From Desmodus rotundus (lineage: Eukaryota > Chordata > Mammalia > Chiroptera > Phyllostomidae), in NCBI RefSeq assembly GCF_022682495.2, contig NC_071389.1:107673951-107737950 (forward strand): a stretch of 64,000 nt of DNA, in the 5' to 3' direction. Below are positions 23,662 to 33,072 of the stretch, piece by piece. The notes beneath the pieces are model-generated. The model did not search any database, had not been told where the DNA came from, and was given only the letters and a program-made list of their open reading frames with translations. The number at the start of each line of letters is the position of its first letter. The stretch's first letter is position 1. The translations under genes and the position numbers were made by a program.

Positions 23662-24459
23662 CTGAAAAAGAATATATATATATACATATATACAAAAAAT
23701 ATCACTAGAATTAAGAATATTCAACTGAAAAGTTAAGACTGACCCTCTCTGCTTCTTCCCCTCCTACCCGTTTTTCACATTACTAATATTCTGATCACTG
23801 GTGCTTGGGTAACAACAATCTATGCAAACTTCCAAATACTCTGTATAACACATCAAATGAAAATTTTACTCACTAGCTAGGTATTTAAAACCAAAGCTGC
23901 AGACCTATTTTGAATTACACATCTCTAATTTATCAGCCTAGACAAAACATGTAACTACTAAGTTTCCTTGTCCACAAAATTTAAATTCCAGTATCTATCC
24001 AGTAAGATTTGAAATGACTATGTATAAAGCCAATAATGTTCTCTAATATCTTCTCCCAATGCATATTATACTTCATGTACCTTATAGATTCTACAAAATT
24101 AGGCTATTCTCTGTTCTCTAAACATACGTATTTTCAACATACTCCATAACCCCTATGATGTCTCTCCATCCTGAAAGGCCTTCATTCCATAACCACAAAA
24201 CACACAGAGGAGTGAAACTAGTCTCTTTCCATCCTCTACATACTCCATGGTCATCCCAACCCCACTCCCACCCTTGAAAGTTCACCCTGACTCTAACCCT
24301 AAAAGGAGATGAGATGGCTTAACTATATCCCACCTACCTTGTTATCTAAAATCCCACCTCCTGACAAACACATTTAGGAATAAATGAAGACTTTAAATGC
24401 TCCCCACCCCCAGAATAAACTTCACTGTTTTGTGCCATATAAACTCATACTAATAATAC
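23662..24459. other. PAN3 intron 2
   Basis: A 798-bp intron. A (TA)n-rich tract at about 23671-23690 lies immediately beside the exon 3 polypyrimidine tract. The part around 24060-24300 could be a diverged L2 but I cannot confirm it. Confidence 0.6.
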
Positions 24460-24581
24460 CTGCATCAAGGGATACTTTGTTTCTACAGGGCTTCCAAATC
24501 CATTGACTCCAATAAAGCTAGTGCTGAAATAGGAATCTGTGAGACTGGTATCAGTTAAAGCACCTCCATCTATTCCAGGAA
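24460..24581 (-). CDS. PAN3: PAN3 coding exon 2
   Basis: 122 nt on the minus strand, between acceptor 'ccttctctttcag' and donor 'gtattatt'. It completes codon 145 (Ile, split with exon 1) and encodes residues 146-185, beginning PGIDGGALTDTSLTDSYFST and ending SPVETKYPLMQ. The donor is weaker than those of exons 1, 3 and 4 (GTATTA instead of GTRAGT). The following Tyr/Ser-rich linker has no known fold. Confidence 0.95.
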
Positions 24582-24910
24582 CTGAAAGAGAAGGAAAATT
24601 CAAATATTTAATTATTTTAAAGCACTAACATTAATGGAGTTTCTGTGTTCCTAAATAACTTTCAAAGTGTCAATCTCTGTCACACTTATTTTTATTTACC
24701 TATTCATAACAAAAGGCAAGACCAAATAAAATTGGCTCAGCTCTAAAAATCTGTTAGATAATGCTCAAGTTGACTGGTTTTTTTTCACAGAGATAGTAAT
24801 TTATTTTGTATTAGTCACCTAAAAGTCACCAAGCACAACATGAAGAAATAAAACACACTTACATTTCCAGTTTTTTTTTTTTTTTTTTAAGTTAATCCTC
24901 ATTAGAAGAT
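24582..24910. other. PAN3 intron 1, first part downstream of Ves SINE
   Basis: Intronic DNA with a T-run at 24873-24888. No other feature seen. Confidence 0.5.
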
Positions 24911-25115
24911 ACGTTTTTATTGCTTTTGGTGTAGGGGGAAGAGAGAGAGAGAGAACCCATTAATGTGAGAGAGAAACATCAATTGGTTGCCTCCCATAAG
25001 TGCCTCAACTGGGGATCAAACCCCAACCCAGGTATGTGCCCTAACTGGGAATCAAACCCATAACCTTTTGGTGCATGGGACAATGCTCCAACCAACTGAG
25101 CCATGTGGCCAGGGC
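24911..25115 (-). mobile_element. Ves SINE, reverse orientation
   Basis: Reverse complement of the Ves consensus, ending GCCATGTGGCCAGGGC at 25115. It contains 'gagagagaaacatcaattgg', 'caactggggatcaaac' and 'gccctaactgggaatcaaac'. Confidence 0.92.
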
Positions 25116-25595
25116 TCCAGTCTTCTTTCTTTAACTTTGTAAGAGGCCAATAGAGTATATAAAGCACTGCAATTTCTCCTGGGCATCTTCATATGGTTAA
25201 AAAAAAAAAAAAGGCAAGTTTCTCAGGACTGTTTCTCATAAACATCAAATGAAAAAGACCATATTATACAGTTCAGTAAAAACAATTCTGCAGAGGTAGA
25301 AATGGGATACAGTTCAGAATGACATCCTGTCTGTGGATTTTACAGGATGATTTGAACTAGTAGAATAATCTACCATATACCAACAAAGTCATAGACAATT
25401 TGCTTTAGATACTACTTCCTGGTAAGTACTTGGAATGCTGCTAGTTTTAAGTTGCTAGTTAACTACAAAGCCATATATTTTATAAATCAACTAAATGGTA
25501 GCATTGCCCTCTTCTGGGCAGAGCCTCTGAGAACCACTGAAACCACTCCCACTTCTGACTAAGAAGTAAACTGAAGAAATGCTGATAGATGGATG
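25116..25595. other. PAN3 intron 1, unclassified
   Basis: No exon or recognised repeat; A-run at 25200-25212. Confidence 0.4.
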
Positions 25596-25973
25596 TAGGG
25601 TGCTATAATCTGAATTTCTGTATACCCCCAAAATGTATATACTGAAATCCTAACCCCCAAAGATGATGGTATTAGGATGTGGGGCCTTTAGGAGGTACCT
25701 AGGTAATGAGTAGAGCCCTCATGCGTGAAATTAGTGTTGTTATAAAAGAGACCCTAGAGAGATCCCTAGACCCTTCCCCCATGTGAAGACACAGCAAGGA
25801 AGTGCCCATCTATGAACCAGGAAGTGGGTCCTCACCAATCACCACACAAAATCTGCCATGATCTTGGACTTCCCAGCTTCCAGAACTGTAAAAAATAAAT
25901 TTCAGTTGTTTATAAGCCACCCAGCTTATGGGATTTTGTTAGAGCAACTTTACAAAAAGACTAAGACATAGGG
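25596..25973 (+). mobile_element. Solo MaLR LTR (MLT1/MST type) with 5-bp target-site duplication
   Basis: The LTR (25601-25968) starts TG and ends CA (TGCTATAATC...CTAAGACA) and is flanked on both sides by TAGGG. The interior is typical of MaLR LTRs: 'aaatcctaacccccaaagat', 'ggatgtggggcctttaggag', 'tatgaaccaggaagtgggtc' and a polyadenylation signal region 'ctgtaaaaaataaatttcag'. No internal retroviral genes are present, so it is a recombined solo LTR. Confidence 0.9.
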
Positions 25974-26085
25974 ATTCCTTGGAAACAATCTGATGTCATT
26001 TTTCTTTTCTGTTTAAAAAATTTATTTATCAAAATGTCCACAATTAAAGTGTATTATTTTCATGATTACAAAAAATAATCTTTAA

Positions 26086-26659
26086 GTCGGAAGATGGCGG
26101 CAACATAGGTGGGAGCGGAATCCACTTCCCCGCAACGCCAGGGAAATACCTAGCTGATCTGAGGAGCAGAGCGAACAGCCAACAGTATTCCAGCATATAC
26201 GAAGATCAGAGACCAAAGATAGAGGACACTGAAAGATCTGACGGTCTTCTTCCTGCCTTCTTTTATCTATTTCTATGTTTTAATTTTTGTTAAAATTCCT
26301 TCTTATCTTGCCTCCGATCTTTCTTTAATCCTTCTTCCCTCCTTCCTTCCTTTCCTCCTTTCCTATTTCCTTTTTCCCTCCTTCCCATCTTTGGGGTTTT
26401 TTTTTTTTTCGTTTTCTTTCTCCCCCCCTTTCTATTTTTCCCACAGGTGCGACAACAAAACCTGGAGTGCTGAAAAGACTAGAGTTAGACCGTGTTAAAC
26501 ACATAAACATCAGCTCAAGACCAGTGAGCACAGGAGAGTAAGGAGACAGCACCACCGAATCCCATTGGCATTCTACCATAGAAGTTCATATCATAAACCC
26601 AGGGATTCAGAACAAAGCAATTTAAGAAGCAGAGGCCAACAAGAAGAGCCTCACAAACA
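26086..26659 (+). promoter_or_regulatory. L1 5' UTR / internal promoter with YY1-type site
   Basis: AAGATGGCGGC at 26091-26101, five bases from the 5' end, matches the YY1 site that sets the start of L1 transcription in other mammals. The rest has two long pyrimidine tracts (about 26240-26440). Promoter activity is inferred from position and family. Confidence 0.75.
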
Positions 26660-27594
26660 ATGGGAAGACAAAGAAACAATTCCCAAATGAAAGGAAAGGA
26701 GGAAGTCTCAGAAAGAATACTAACCGAAAAAGAGGCAAGTCAACTATCAGATACTGAGTTCAAAGCAATGGTCATCAGGAAGCTCACTGAGCTCTCTGAG
26801 CTCAAAGAGAACTACCAGAAACTACAAGGAAACTACAATGAACTCACTGCAAACTATATCAACATGAAAAAGGAAATAGAAACTATCAACAAGAGCCAAG
26901 AGGAAATGAAGAATACAATTTCTGAATTGAAGAACACAGTAGAAGGAATTAAAAGCTGACTTGATGAAGCAGAGGATCGGATCAGCGAGCTGGAGGATAA
27001 AGTAGAAAAAAACACCCCGAAGGAGCAAGAAAAGGAAAAGAGGCTCAGAAAGAATGAAGAGGCAATAAGGGAAATGCAGGACAACATGAAACGTAACAAT
27101 ATCCGTATAATAGGAATACCACAAGGAGAAGAAGAAGAGCAAGGGATAGAAAACCTGTTTGAAAAAGTAATGATGGAAAATTTCCCTAATCTGAGGAGAC
27201 AAAAAGTCACCCAAATCCAGGAATCACAGAGAGTCCCAAACAAGAGGAACCCAAAGAGACCCACTGCAAGACACATCATATAATTAAAATGGCAAATTTC
27301 CAAGACAAAGAGAGGATCTTAAAGGCAGCAAGGGAGAAAAAGGAAGTAACATACAAGGGAGCCCCAATAAGGTTAGCAACTGACTTCTCAATGGAAACGC
27401 TCCAAGCCAGAAGAGAATGGCAAAAAATATTCCAAGTAATGAGAACCAGAGGCCTCCAACCAAGACTACTTTACCCAGCAAGGCTCTCAATCAAGATAGA
27501 AGACCAAATAAAGAGCTTCCCAGACAAAAGAAGTCTAAAAGAATACAGCTCCACCAAACCAGCTCTGCAAGAGATGCTAAAGGGACTGCTTTAA
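26660..27594 (+). pseudogene. L1 ORF1, broken by one stop and one 2-bp insertion
   Basis: ORF1p is the coiled-coil, RNA-binding chaperone that coats L1 RNA. The N-terminus and heptad-rich coiled coil (ELKENYQKLQGNYNELTANY) are open from 26660 to a TGA at 26957-26959, which looks like a CGA-to-TGA CpG transition. The same frame continues with the RRM block (NNIRIIGIPQGEEEEQGIEN) until TAA at 27281-27283. There a doubled TA (27279-27282) shifts the frame. The last segment, 27289-27594, holds the C-terminal domain with LQARREW and LLYPARLSIKIE. Only two lesions separate this from an open frame, but no full ORF1p is encoded. Confidence 0.92.
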
Positions 27595-27640
27595 GGAAAG
27601 GAAGGAAAAGAGAAAGACAGAGGAACACAGATAGGAAATA

Positions 27641-30600
27641 ATGGCAATGAATAACTACCTATCGATAATAACCTTAAATGTAAATGGATTAAATGCTCCA
27701 ATCAAAAGACATAGAACAGCTGAATGGATAAGAAAACATGACCCACACATATGCTGCCTACAAGAAACCCATCTCAGGACAAAAGACTTACACAGACTGA
27801 AAGTGAAGGGCTGGAAACAAATTTTCCAAGCAAACGGACAGGAAAAAAAAGCAGGGGTAGCAATACTCATATCAGACAAAATAGACTTCCAAAGAAGGGC
27901 CATAAAGAGAGACCCACAAGGTCACTTCATAATACTCAAAGGAAGAATCCACCAAGAAGACATAAACATTATAAATATATATGCACCCAACATAGGAGCA
28001 CCCAAATACATAAAGAAAATCTTGGAGGATTTCAAGAAAGATATTGACAGCAACACAATTATAGTAGGGGATTTTAACACCCCACTATCAAAAATGGACA
28101 GGTCTTCCAAACAAAAGATTAACAAAGATATTGTGTCACTTAACAATACCTTAGAGGAAATGGACTTAACTGATATATACAGAGCTTTTCATCCCAAAGA
28201 AGCAAAATACACATTCTTTTCAAGTGTCCATGGAACTTTTTCAAAGATAGACCACATGATAGGACACAAAGCAACCCTCAACAAATTCAAGAAAATTGAA
28301 ATCATATCAAGCATCTTCTCTGACCACAAGGGTATGAAACTAGAAACCAACCCCAAGGGTAAAAACCCAAAACACTCAAAATCATGGAGACTGAATAGCA
28401 TGGTATTAAACAATGAATGGGTCAAGAACGAGATTAGGGAAGAAATCAAAAACTTCCTGGAAACAAATGAAAACGAACTCACAACAACCCAAAACCTATG
28501 GGACACAGCAAAGGCAGTCCTGAGAGGGAAGTTCATAGCAATACAGGCCTACCTTAAGAAGTTAGAAACAGTTCACACAAACAACCTAACCCTATGCCTA
28601 CAAGAACTGGAGGAACAACAACAAAGACAGCCCAGAGCAAGCAGAAGGAAGGAAATAACCAAGATCAGAGCAGAACTAAATGACATAGAGACTAAAAGCA
28701 CAATTGTAAGGATCAATGAATCCAGAAGCTGGTTCTTTGAAAAGATAAACAAAATCAACAAGCCTTTAAGTAGGCTTATCAAGAAGAAAAGAGAGAGGAT
28801 CCAAATAAACAGAATTAGAAATGAAAGTGGAGAGATTACAACTGATACCACAGAAATACAAAGGATCGTAAGAAATTACTATGAAGACCTATATGCTAAG
28901 AAATTTGAAAACCTAGATGAAATGGACACATTTCTAGAAAAATATAATCTTCCAAAACTGACTGAAGAAGAAGCAGAAAACCTGAACAGACCAATATCAG
29001 CAAAGGAAATTGAAGCAGTCATCAAGAAACTCCCATCACACAAAAGCCCTGGACCAGATGGTTTCACAGGAGATTTCTACAAAGCATTTAAGGAAGAACT
29101 AACCCCTATCCTTCACAGACTATTCGAAAAAATCCAAACTGATGGAAGACTCCCAAACTCTTTTTATGAAGCCAACATCATCCTAATCCCAAAACCAGAT
29201 AAAGACACAACGAAGAAAGAAAACTTCAGGCCAATATCGCTGATGAACATAGACGCTAAAATTCTCAACAAAATATTAGCAAACCGCACCCAGCAATATA
29301 TTAAAAAGATCATCCACCATGACCAAGTGGGATTCATCCCAGGAATGCAAGGATGGTACAATATTTGCAAATCAATAAACATAATACATCACATCAACAA
29401 CAGCAAAGACAAAAATCACATGATCATATCAATAGATGCGGAAAAAGGGTTCGATAAGATACAGCACCCATTTCTGATAAAAACACTCAGCAAAGTGGGA
29501 ATAAAGGGAGCAGTCCTCAACATAATTAAGGCCACATATGAGAGACCTACAGCCAACATCACATTCAATGGACAAAAACTTAGAGCTTTCCCACTAAGAT
29601 CAGGAACAAGACAAGGATGCCCTCTCTCACCACTCCTATTCAACATAGTATTGGAAGTCCTAGCCACAGCAATCAGACAAGAAAAAGAAATAAAAGGCAT
29701 CCAAATTGGAAAGGAGGAAATGAAACTGTCACTGTTTGCAGACGACATGATAGTGTACATGGAAAACCCTATAGACTCCACTCAAAAACTACTCGACCTG
29801 ATAAATGAATTTGGCAAAATAGCTGGATACAGAGTCAATACCCAGAAATCAAAGGCATTCCTGTACACCAACAACGAAACTGCAGAAACACAAATCAGGA
29901 AAAAAATCCCATTCGATATAGCAACAAGAAAAATAAAGTACCTAGGAATCAACCTAACCAAGGAGGTAAAAGACCTGTACTCAGAAAACTACACAACACT
30001 GAAGAAAGAAATTAAGGAAGATACAAACAAATGGAAGCATGTACCATGTTCATGGATTGGAAGAATTAACATCATCAAAATGGCCATACTACCCAAAGCA
30101 ATTTATAGATTCAATGCAATCCCTATTAGAGTACCCATGACATATTTCACAGATATAGAACAAACATTGCAGAAATTCATATGGAACCATAAACAACCTC
30201 GAATAGCAGCAGCAATTTTGAGAAAGAAGAACAAAGCAGGAGGTATCACAATACCTGATATCAAACTGTATTACAAGGCCACGGTAATCAAAACAGCCTG
30301 GTACTGGCATAAAAACAGGCACATAGACCAATGGAACAGAATAGAGAGCCCAGAAATAAACTCAAATCTATACGATCAATTAATATTTGACAAAGGAGGC
30401 AGGAGCATAAAATGGAGCAAAAACAGTCTCTTCAACAGATGGTGTTGGGAGATCTGGACAGCTACGTGCAAAAAAATGAAACTCGATCACCAACTTACGC
30501 CATACACGAAAATAAACTCAAGATGGATAAAAGACTTAAATATAAGCCGTAACACCATAAAAGTCCTTGAGGAAAACATTGGCAGGAAAATCTCAGACAT

Positions 30601-31462
30601 TCCACGCAGCAACATCCTCACAGACACATCCCCTAAAGCAAGGGACATAAAGGAAAGAATAAACAAATGGGACCTCATCAAAATAAAAAGCTTCTGCATG
30701 GCTAAAGAAAACAGCACCAAATTACAAAGAGAACCAACAATATGGGAAAACATATTTGCCAATGATACCTCAGACAAGGGCCTGATCTCCAAAATATATA
30801 AAGAACTCACACGACTCCAGTCCAGGAAGACAAACCACCCAATTAAAAAATGGGCAAAGGACTTAAACAGACACTTCTCCAAGGAAGACATACAGAAGGC
30901 CCAGAGACATATGAAAAGATGCTCAGCATCACTAGCCATCAGAGAGATGCAAATTAAAACCAAAATGAGATACCACCTCACAAGGGTCAAAATGGCCATC
31001 ATAAACAAATCCACAAACAAATGTTGGAGAGGATGCGGAGAAAAGGGAACCCTCGTGCACTGTTGGTGGGAATGCAGACTGGTGAGGCCACTGTGGAAAA
31101 CAATATGGAATTTCCTCAGAAAACTAAAAATGGAACTGCCCTTTGACCCAGTAATTCCACTGCTGGGATTATACCCTAAGAACACTGAAACACCAATCCA
31201 AAAGAATCTGTGCACCCCAATGTTCATAGCAGCACAATTTACAATAGCCAAGTACTGGAAGCAACCCAAGTGCCCATCAGCAAACGAGTGGATCCAAAAA
31301 CTATGGTATATTTACACAATGGAATTCTACACAGCAGAGAGAAAGAAGGAGCTTATACCCTTTGCAACAGCATGGATGGAACTGGAGAGCATTATGCTAA
31401 GTGAAATAAGCCAGGAAGTGAGGGACAAATACCATATGATCTCACCTTTAAGTGGAACATAA
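27641..31462 (+). CDS. L1 ORF2 protein: endonuclease and reverse transcriptase, uninterrupted
   Basis: This 1273-residue frame is almost the length of human L1 ORF2p (1275) and has no stop or shift. The N-terminal apurinic-type endonuclease keeps its key residues: Asn13 (LNVNG), Glu42 (CLQETHL), Asp and Asn in VGDFNTPL, Asp in SKIDH and Asp-His in FSDHKG. The reverse transcriptase has Asp599 in SIDAEKGFD, the [14 protein letters not shown] block and FADD at 699-702. One consensus Ala beside the first Asp is Gly here. The C-terminal cysteine motif [18 protein letters not shown] starts at 1128. ORF2p nicks DNA at TTTT/AA-like sites and copies RNA there. With its own ORF1 broken, this copy would need ORF1p from elsewhere to retrotranspose L1 RNA. 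ORF2p could still serve SINEs in trans if it is expressed. Confidence 0.95.
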   Translation: MAMNNYLSIITLNVNGLNAPIKRHRTAEWIRKHDPHICCLQETHLRTKDLHRLKVKGWKQIFQANGQEKKAGVAILISDKIDFQRRAIKRDPQGHFIILKGRIHQEDINIINIYAPNIGAPKYIKKILEDFKKDIDSNTIIVGDFNTPLSKMDRSSKQKINKDIVSLNNTLEEMDLTDIYRAFHPKEAKYTFFSSVHGTFSKIDHMIGHKATLNKFKKIEIISSIFSDHKGMKLETNPKGKNPKHSKSWRLNSMVLNNEWVKNEIREEIKNFLETNENELTTTQNLWDTAKAVLRGKFIAIQAYLKKLETVHTNNLTLCLQELEEQQQRQPRASRRKEITKIRAELNDIETKSTIVRINESRSWFFEKINKINKPLSRLIKKKRERIQINRIRNESGEITTDTTEIQRIVRNYYEDLYAKKFENLDEMDTFLEKYNLPKLTEEEAENLNRPISAKEIEAVIKKLPSHKSPGPDGFTGDFYKAFKEELTPILHRLFEKIQTDGRLPNSFYEANIILIPKPDKDTTKKENFRPISLMNIDAKILNKILANRTQQYIKKIIHHDQVGFIPGMQGWYNICKSINIIHHINNSKDKNHMIISIDAEKGFDKIQHPFLIKTLSKVGIKGAVLNIIKATYERPTANITFNGQKLRAFPLRSGTRQGCPLSPLLFNIVLEVLATAIRQEKEIKGIQIGKEEMKLSLFADDMIVYMENPIDSTQKLLDLINEFGKIAGYRVNTQKSKAFLYTNNETAETQIRKKIPFDIATRKIKYLGINLTKEVKDLYSENYTTLKKEIKEDTNKWKHVPCSWIGRINIIKMAILPKAIYRFNAIPIRVPMTYFTDIEQTLQKFIWNHKQPRIAAAILRKKNKAGGITIPDIKLYYKATVIKTAWYWHKNRHIDQWNRIESPEINSNLYDQLIFDKGGRSIKWSKNSLFNRWCWEIWTATCKKMKLDHQLTPYTKINSRWIKDLNISRNTIKVLEENIGRKISDIPRSNILTDTSPKARDIKERINKWDLIKIKSFCMAKENSTKLQREPTIWENIFANDTSDKGLISKIYKELTRLQSRKTNHPIKKWAKDLNRHFSKEDIQKAQRHMKRCSASLAIREMQIKTKMRYHLTRVKMAIINKSTNKCWRGCGEKGTLVHCWWECRLVRPLWKTIWNFLRKLKMELPFDPVIPLLGLYPKNTETPIQKNLCTPMFIAAQFTIAKYWKQPKCPSANEWIQKLWYIYTMEFYTAERKKELIPFATAWMELESIMLSEISQEVRDKYHMISPLSGT

Positions 31463-31723
31463 GCAATAGAAGGAAAAAGCAAACAAAATATAGCCAGAGA
31501 CATTGAAGTTAAGAACAATGTAACAATAGCAAGGGCGGGGGTGGGGGGTGGGGGCGGGGACAGTGGGTAGAGGGGATTACAGGAACTACTATAAAGGACA
31601 CATGAACAAATCCAAGGGGGAGGGGGGAGAGGGAGGAGGGAAATGGGTTCACCTGGGGTGGGATGAAGGGATGGGGAGAAAAGGCATACAACTGTAATTA
31701 AATAACAATTAAAAAAAAATAAT
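31463..31723 (+). other. L1 3' UTR with G-rich tract
   Basis: Runs of G separated by one base (about 31535-31559) and further runs at 31615-31640 could form G-quadruplexes, as known for L1 3' UTRs. It ends with ACAACTGTAATTAAATAACA and an A-rich tail. No canonical AATAAA is seen at the very end. Confidence 0.8.
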
Positions 31724-31735
31724 AATAATCTTTAA

Positions 31736-32880
31736 TGGTTATCTTTTAAATTAGTGACTGCAATTTTGAGTGTCGCTTTAGAAAATAATCAGAAACACCT
31801 GTAGATTTGTATGTAAAGATGATCAGTCATCATTACGTTCATTTATGTACAAGTATTAAGTGTTATTTTAATCACAAAAAATTAGAAACAATGTGAAACG
31901 CCCAGTAGAAGAATGATTAAATTCTGAATACTATGAAATAAATAAAAATCATGGTAATTAATGTCTGGGATTTATTTTATTCTCTAGCAAATCAAAACAA
32001 AAACTGGAAAGAGGGACAAAATAAGACTTGACAAACATTGATCATTATTGAAGCTGAGTGATAGGGGATTATTATACTCTCCTCTCCTCTTTTATCAAAG
32101 TTAAGAAATTTTCCATGATAAAAGGCTGCAGAGAATGAGGATAATAAATATTAAATAATGGTGTGATAACTATTTACAATGGGAAGTGAAAAGGGAACAC
32201 ATTTTTATTTACAGTATAATTGTGAGTACTTATATATACACACACAGAATATAAGACAATAAAATATACCAAAATGTTAATCTTGTGTTATCTGGTTGAC
32301 TGAATGGAAGAGGTTAGTCTTTCTCCTCTCAAGCAAAACCCTTATGGCATCTACTCCTTATCTTTTCCTAATAAAAATAGAATGGTTTTCAAAAATAAGA
32401 GTACAATATCAGAATCTAGTTATTTTTAATGTAGCATGTTTATTTCAAATGCTTCTTAGAAATTTATATCCAATTTTCTCTTTTATTGTATTAGCTGATA
32501 TAAAATATGAAGAAAACTATTACTGAACATGCCAGAATTCAAATATCTATGGTCAATGTCTTTTCTTACTCGACTTTAGGTAAGATCCACTGAACTAAAA
32601 ATAAGTACCTAAGCCTAAAAAAATTTGCAAAATGAATTAATATTAAATTGCTATCGGAGGACAATAAATAAAGCCATCTTATAAACATTGTATCCTTTAA
32701 AAATACTTTATCATTAAGAAAGTTCTTCCTAATATATTATCAATTTTATGATTTTCACTATATTAAAATTGATTCATATTCCTTTAGGATACACAGTTTT
32801 GAAAGAAGAAATATGCTCCCTACAGAAGACAATCTTTGAATAGGTTTAACCAAAAAAAAGGGGGGTGGCATGGAGGGAGG
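31736..32880. other. PAN3 intron 1, old L1-like fragments and unclassified DNA
   Basis: About 31880-31970 ('aaattagaaacaatgtgaaa', 'agaagaatgattaaattctg') and about 32080-32260 look like very old L1 ORF2 3' remnants in plus orientation. A G-run lies near 32862-32868. The rest is unclassified. Confidence 0.45.
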
Positions 32881-33072
32881 GGTTAAATATAGCCAATAAT
32901 TAAGGGTTCATTTTTCCACACAAATACCCAAAACTCTAAAACAACTAGAAGAAAAGATAGAGGGAAAGCTCCTTGACACCGGTGTTGGAAACAATTTTCT
33001 GAATACCAAAAATGCGCAAAAATAAACAAGTGGTACTATATCAAACTAAAAAACACATCAAAACAAACAATC
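32881..33072 (+). mobile_element. Old L1 ORF2 fragment, 5' part split by the nested HAL1
   Basis: 'gcaaaaataaacaagtggta' followed by 'ctatatcaaactaaaaaaca' is the L1 ORF2 sequence that normally continues into the block found at 35030. The HAL1-like element sits between the two parts. Confidence 0.8.

Larger units (their letters stand above)
26074..31735 (+). mobile_element. Full-length young LINE-1 element
   Basis: The element occupies 26086-31723 (5,638 bp), flanked by AATAATCTTTAA at 26074-26085 and 31724-31735. It has a 5' UTR of about 570 bp that opens with a YY1-type motif, a broken ORF1 (26660-27594), a 46-bp spacer and an uninterrupted ORF2 (27641-31462). A 3' UTR with a G-rich tract and an A-rich end follows. 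It lies antisense to PAN3 within intron 1. The intact long ORF2 and exact duplication point to a recent insertion; a related 5'-truncated copy lies at 43340-44283. Confidence 0.95.

Noticed and set aside
25596..25973. An endogenous retrovirus with genes at the MaLR LTR
   Set aside because: No gag, pol or env-like sequence adjoins it and both flanks carry the same 5-bp duplication, so it is a solo LTR.
30487..31269. A 260-codon minus-strand open frame inside L1 ORF2
   Set aside because: Mirror frame of the A-rich ORF2; similar antisense frames occur in the truncated L1 at 43.3 kb. No independent family or start signal.
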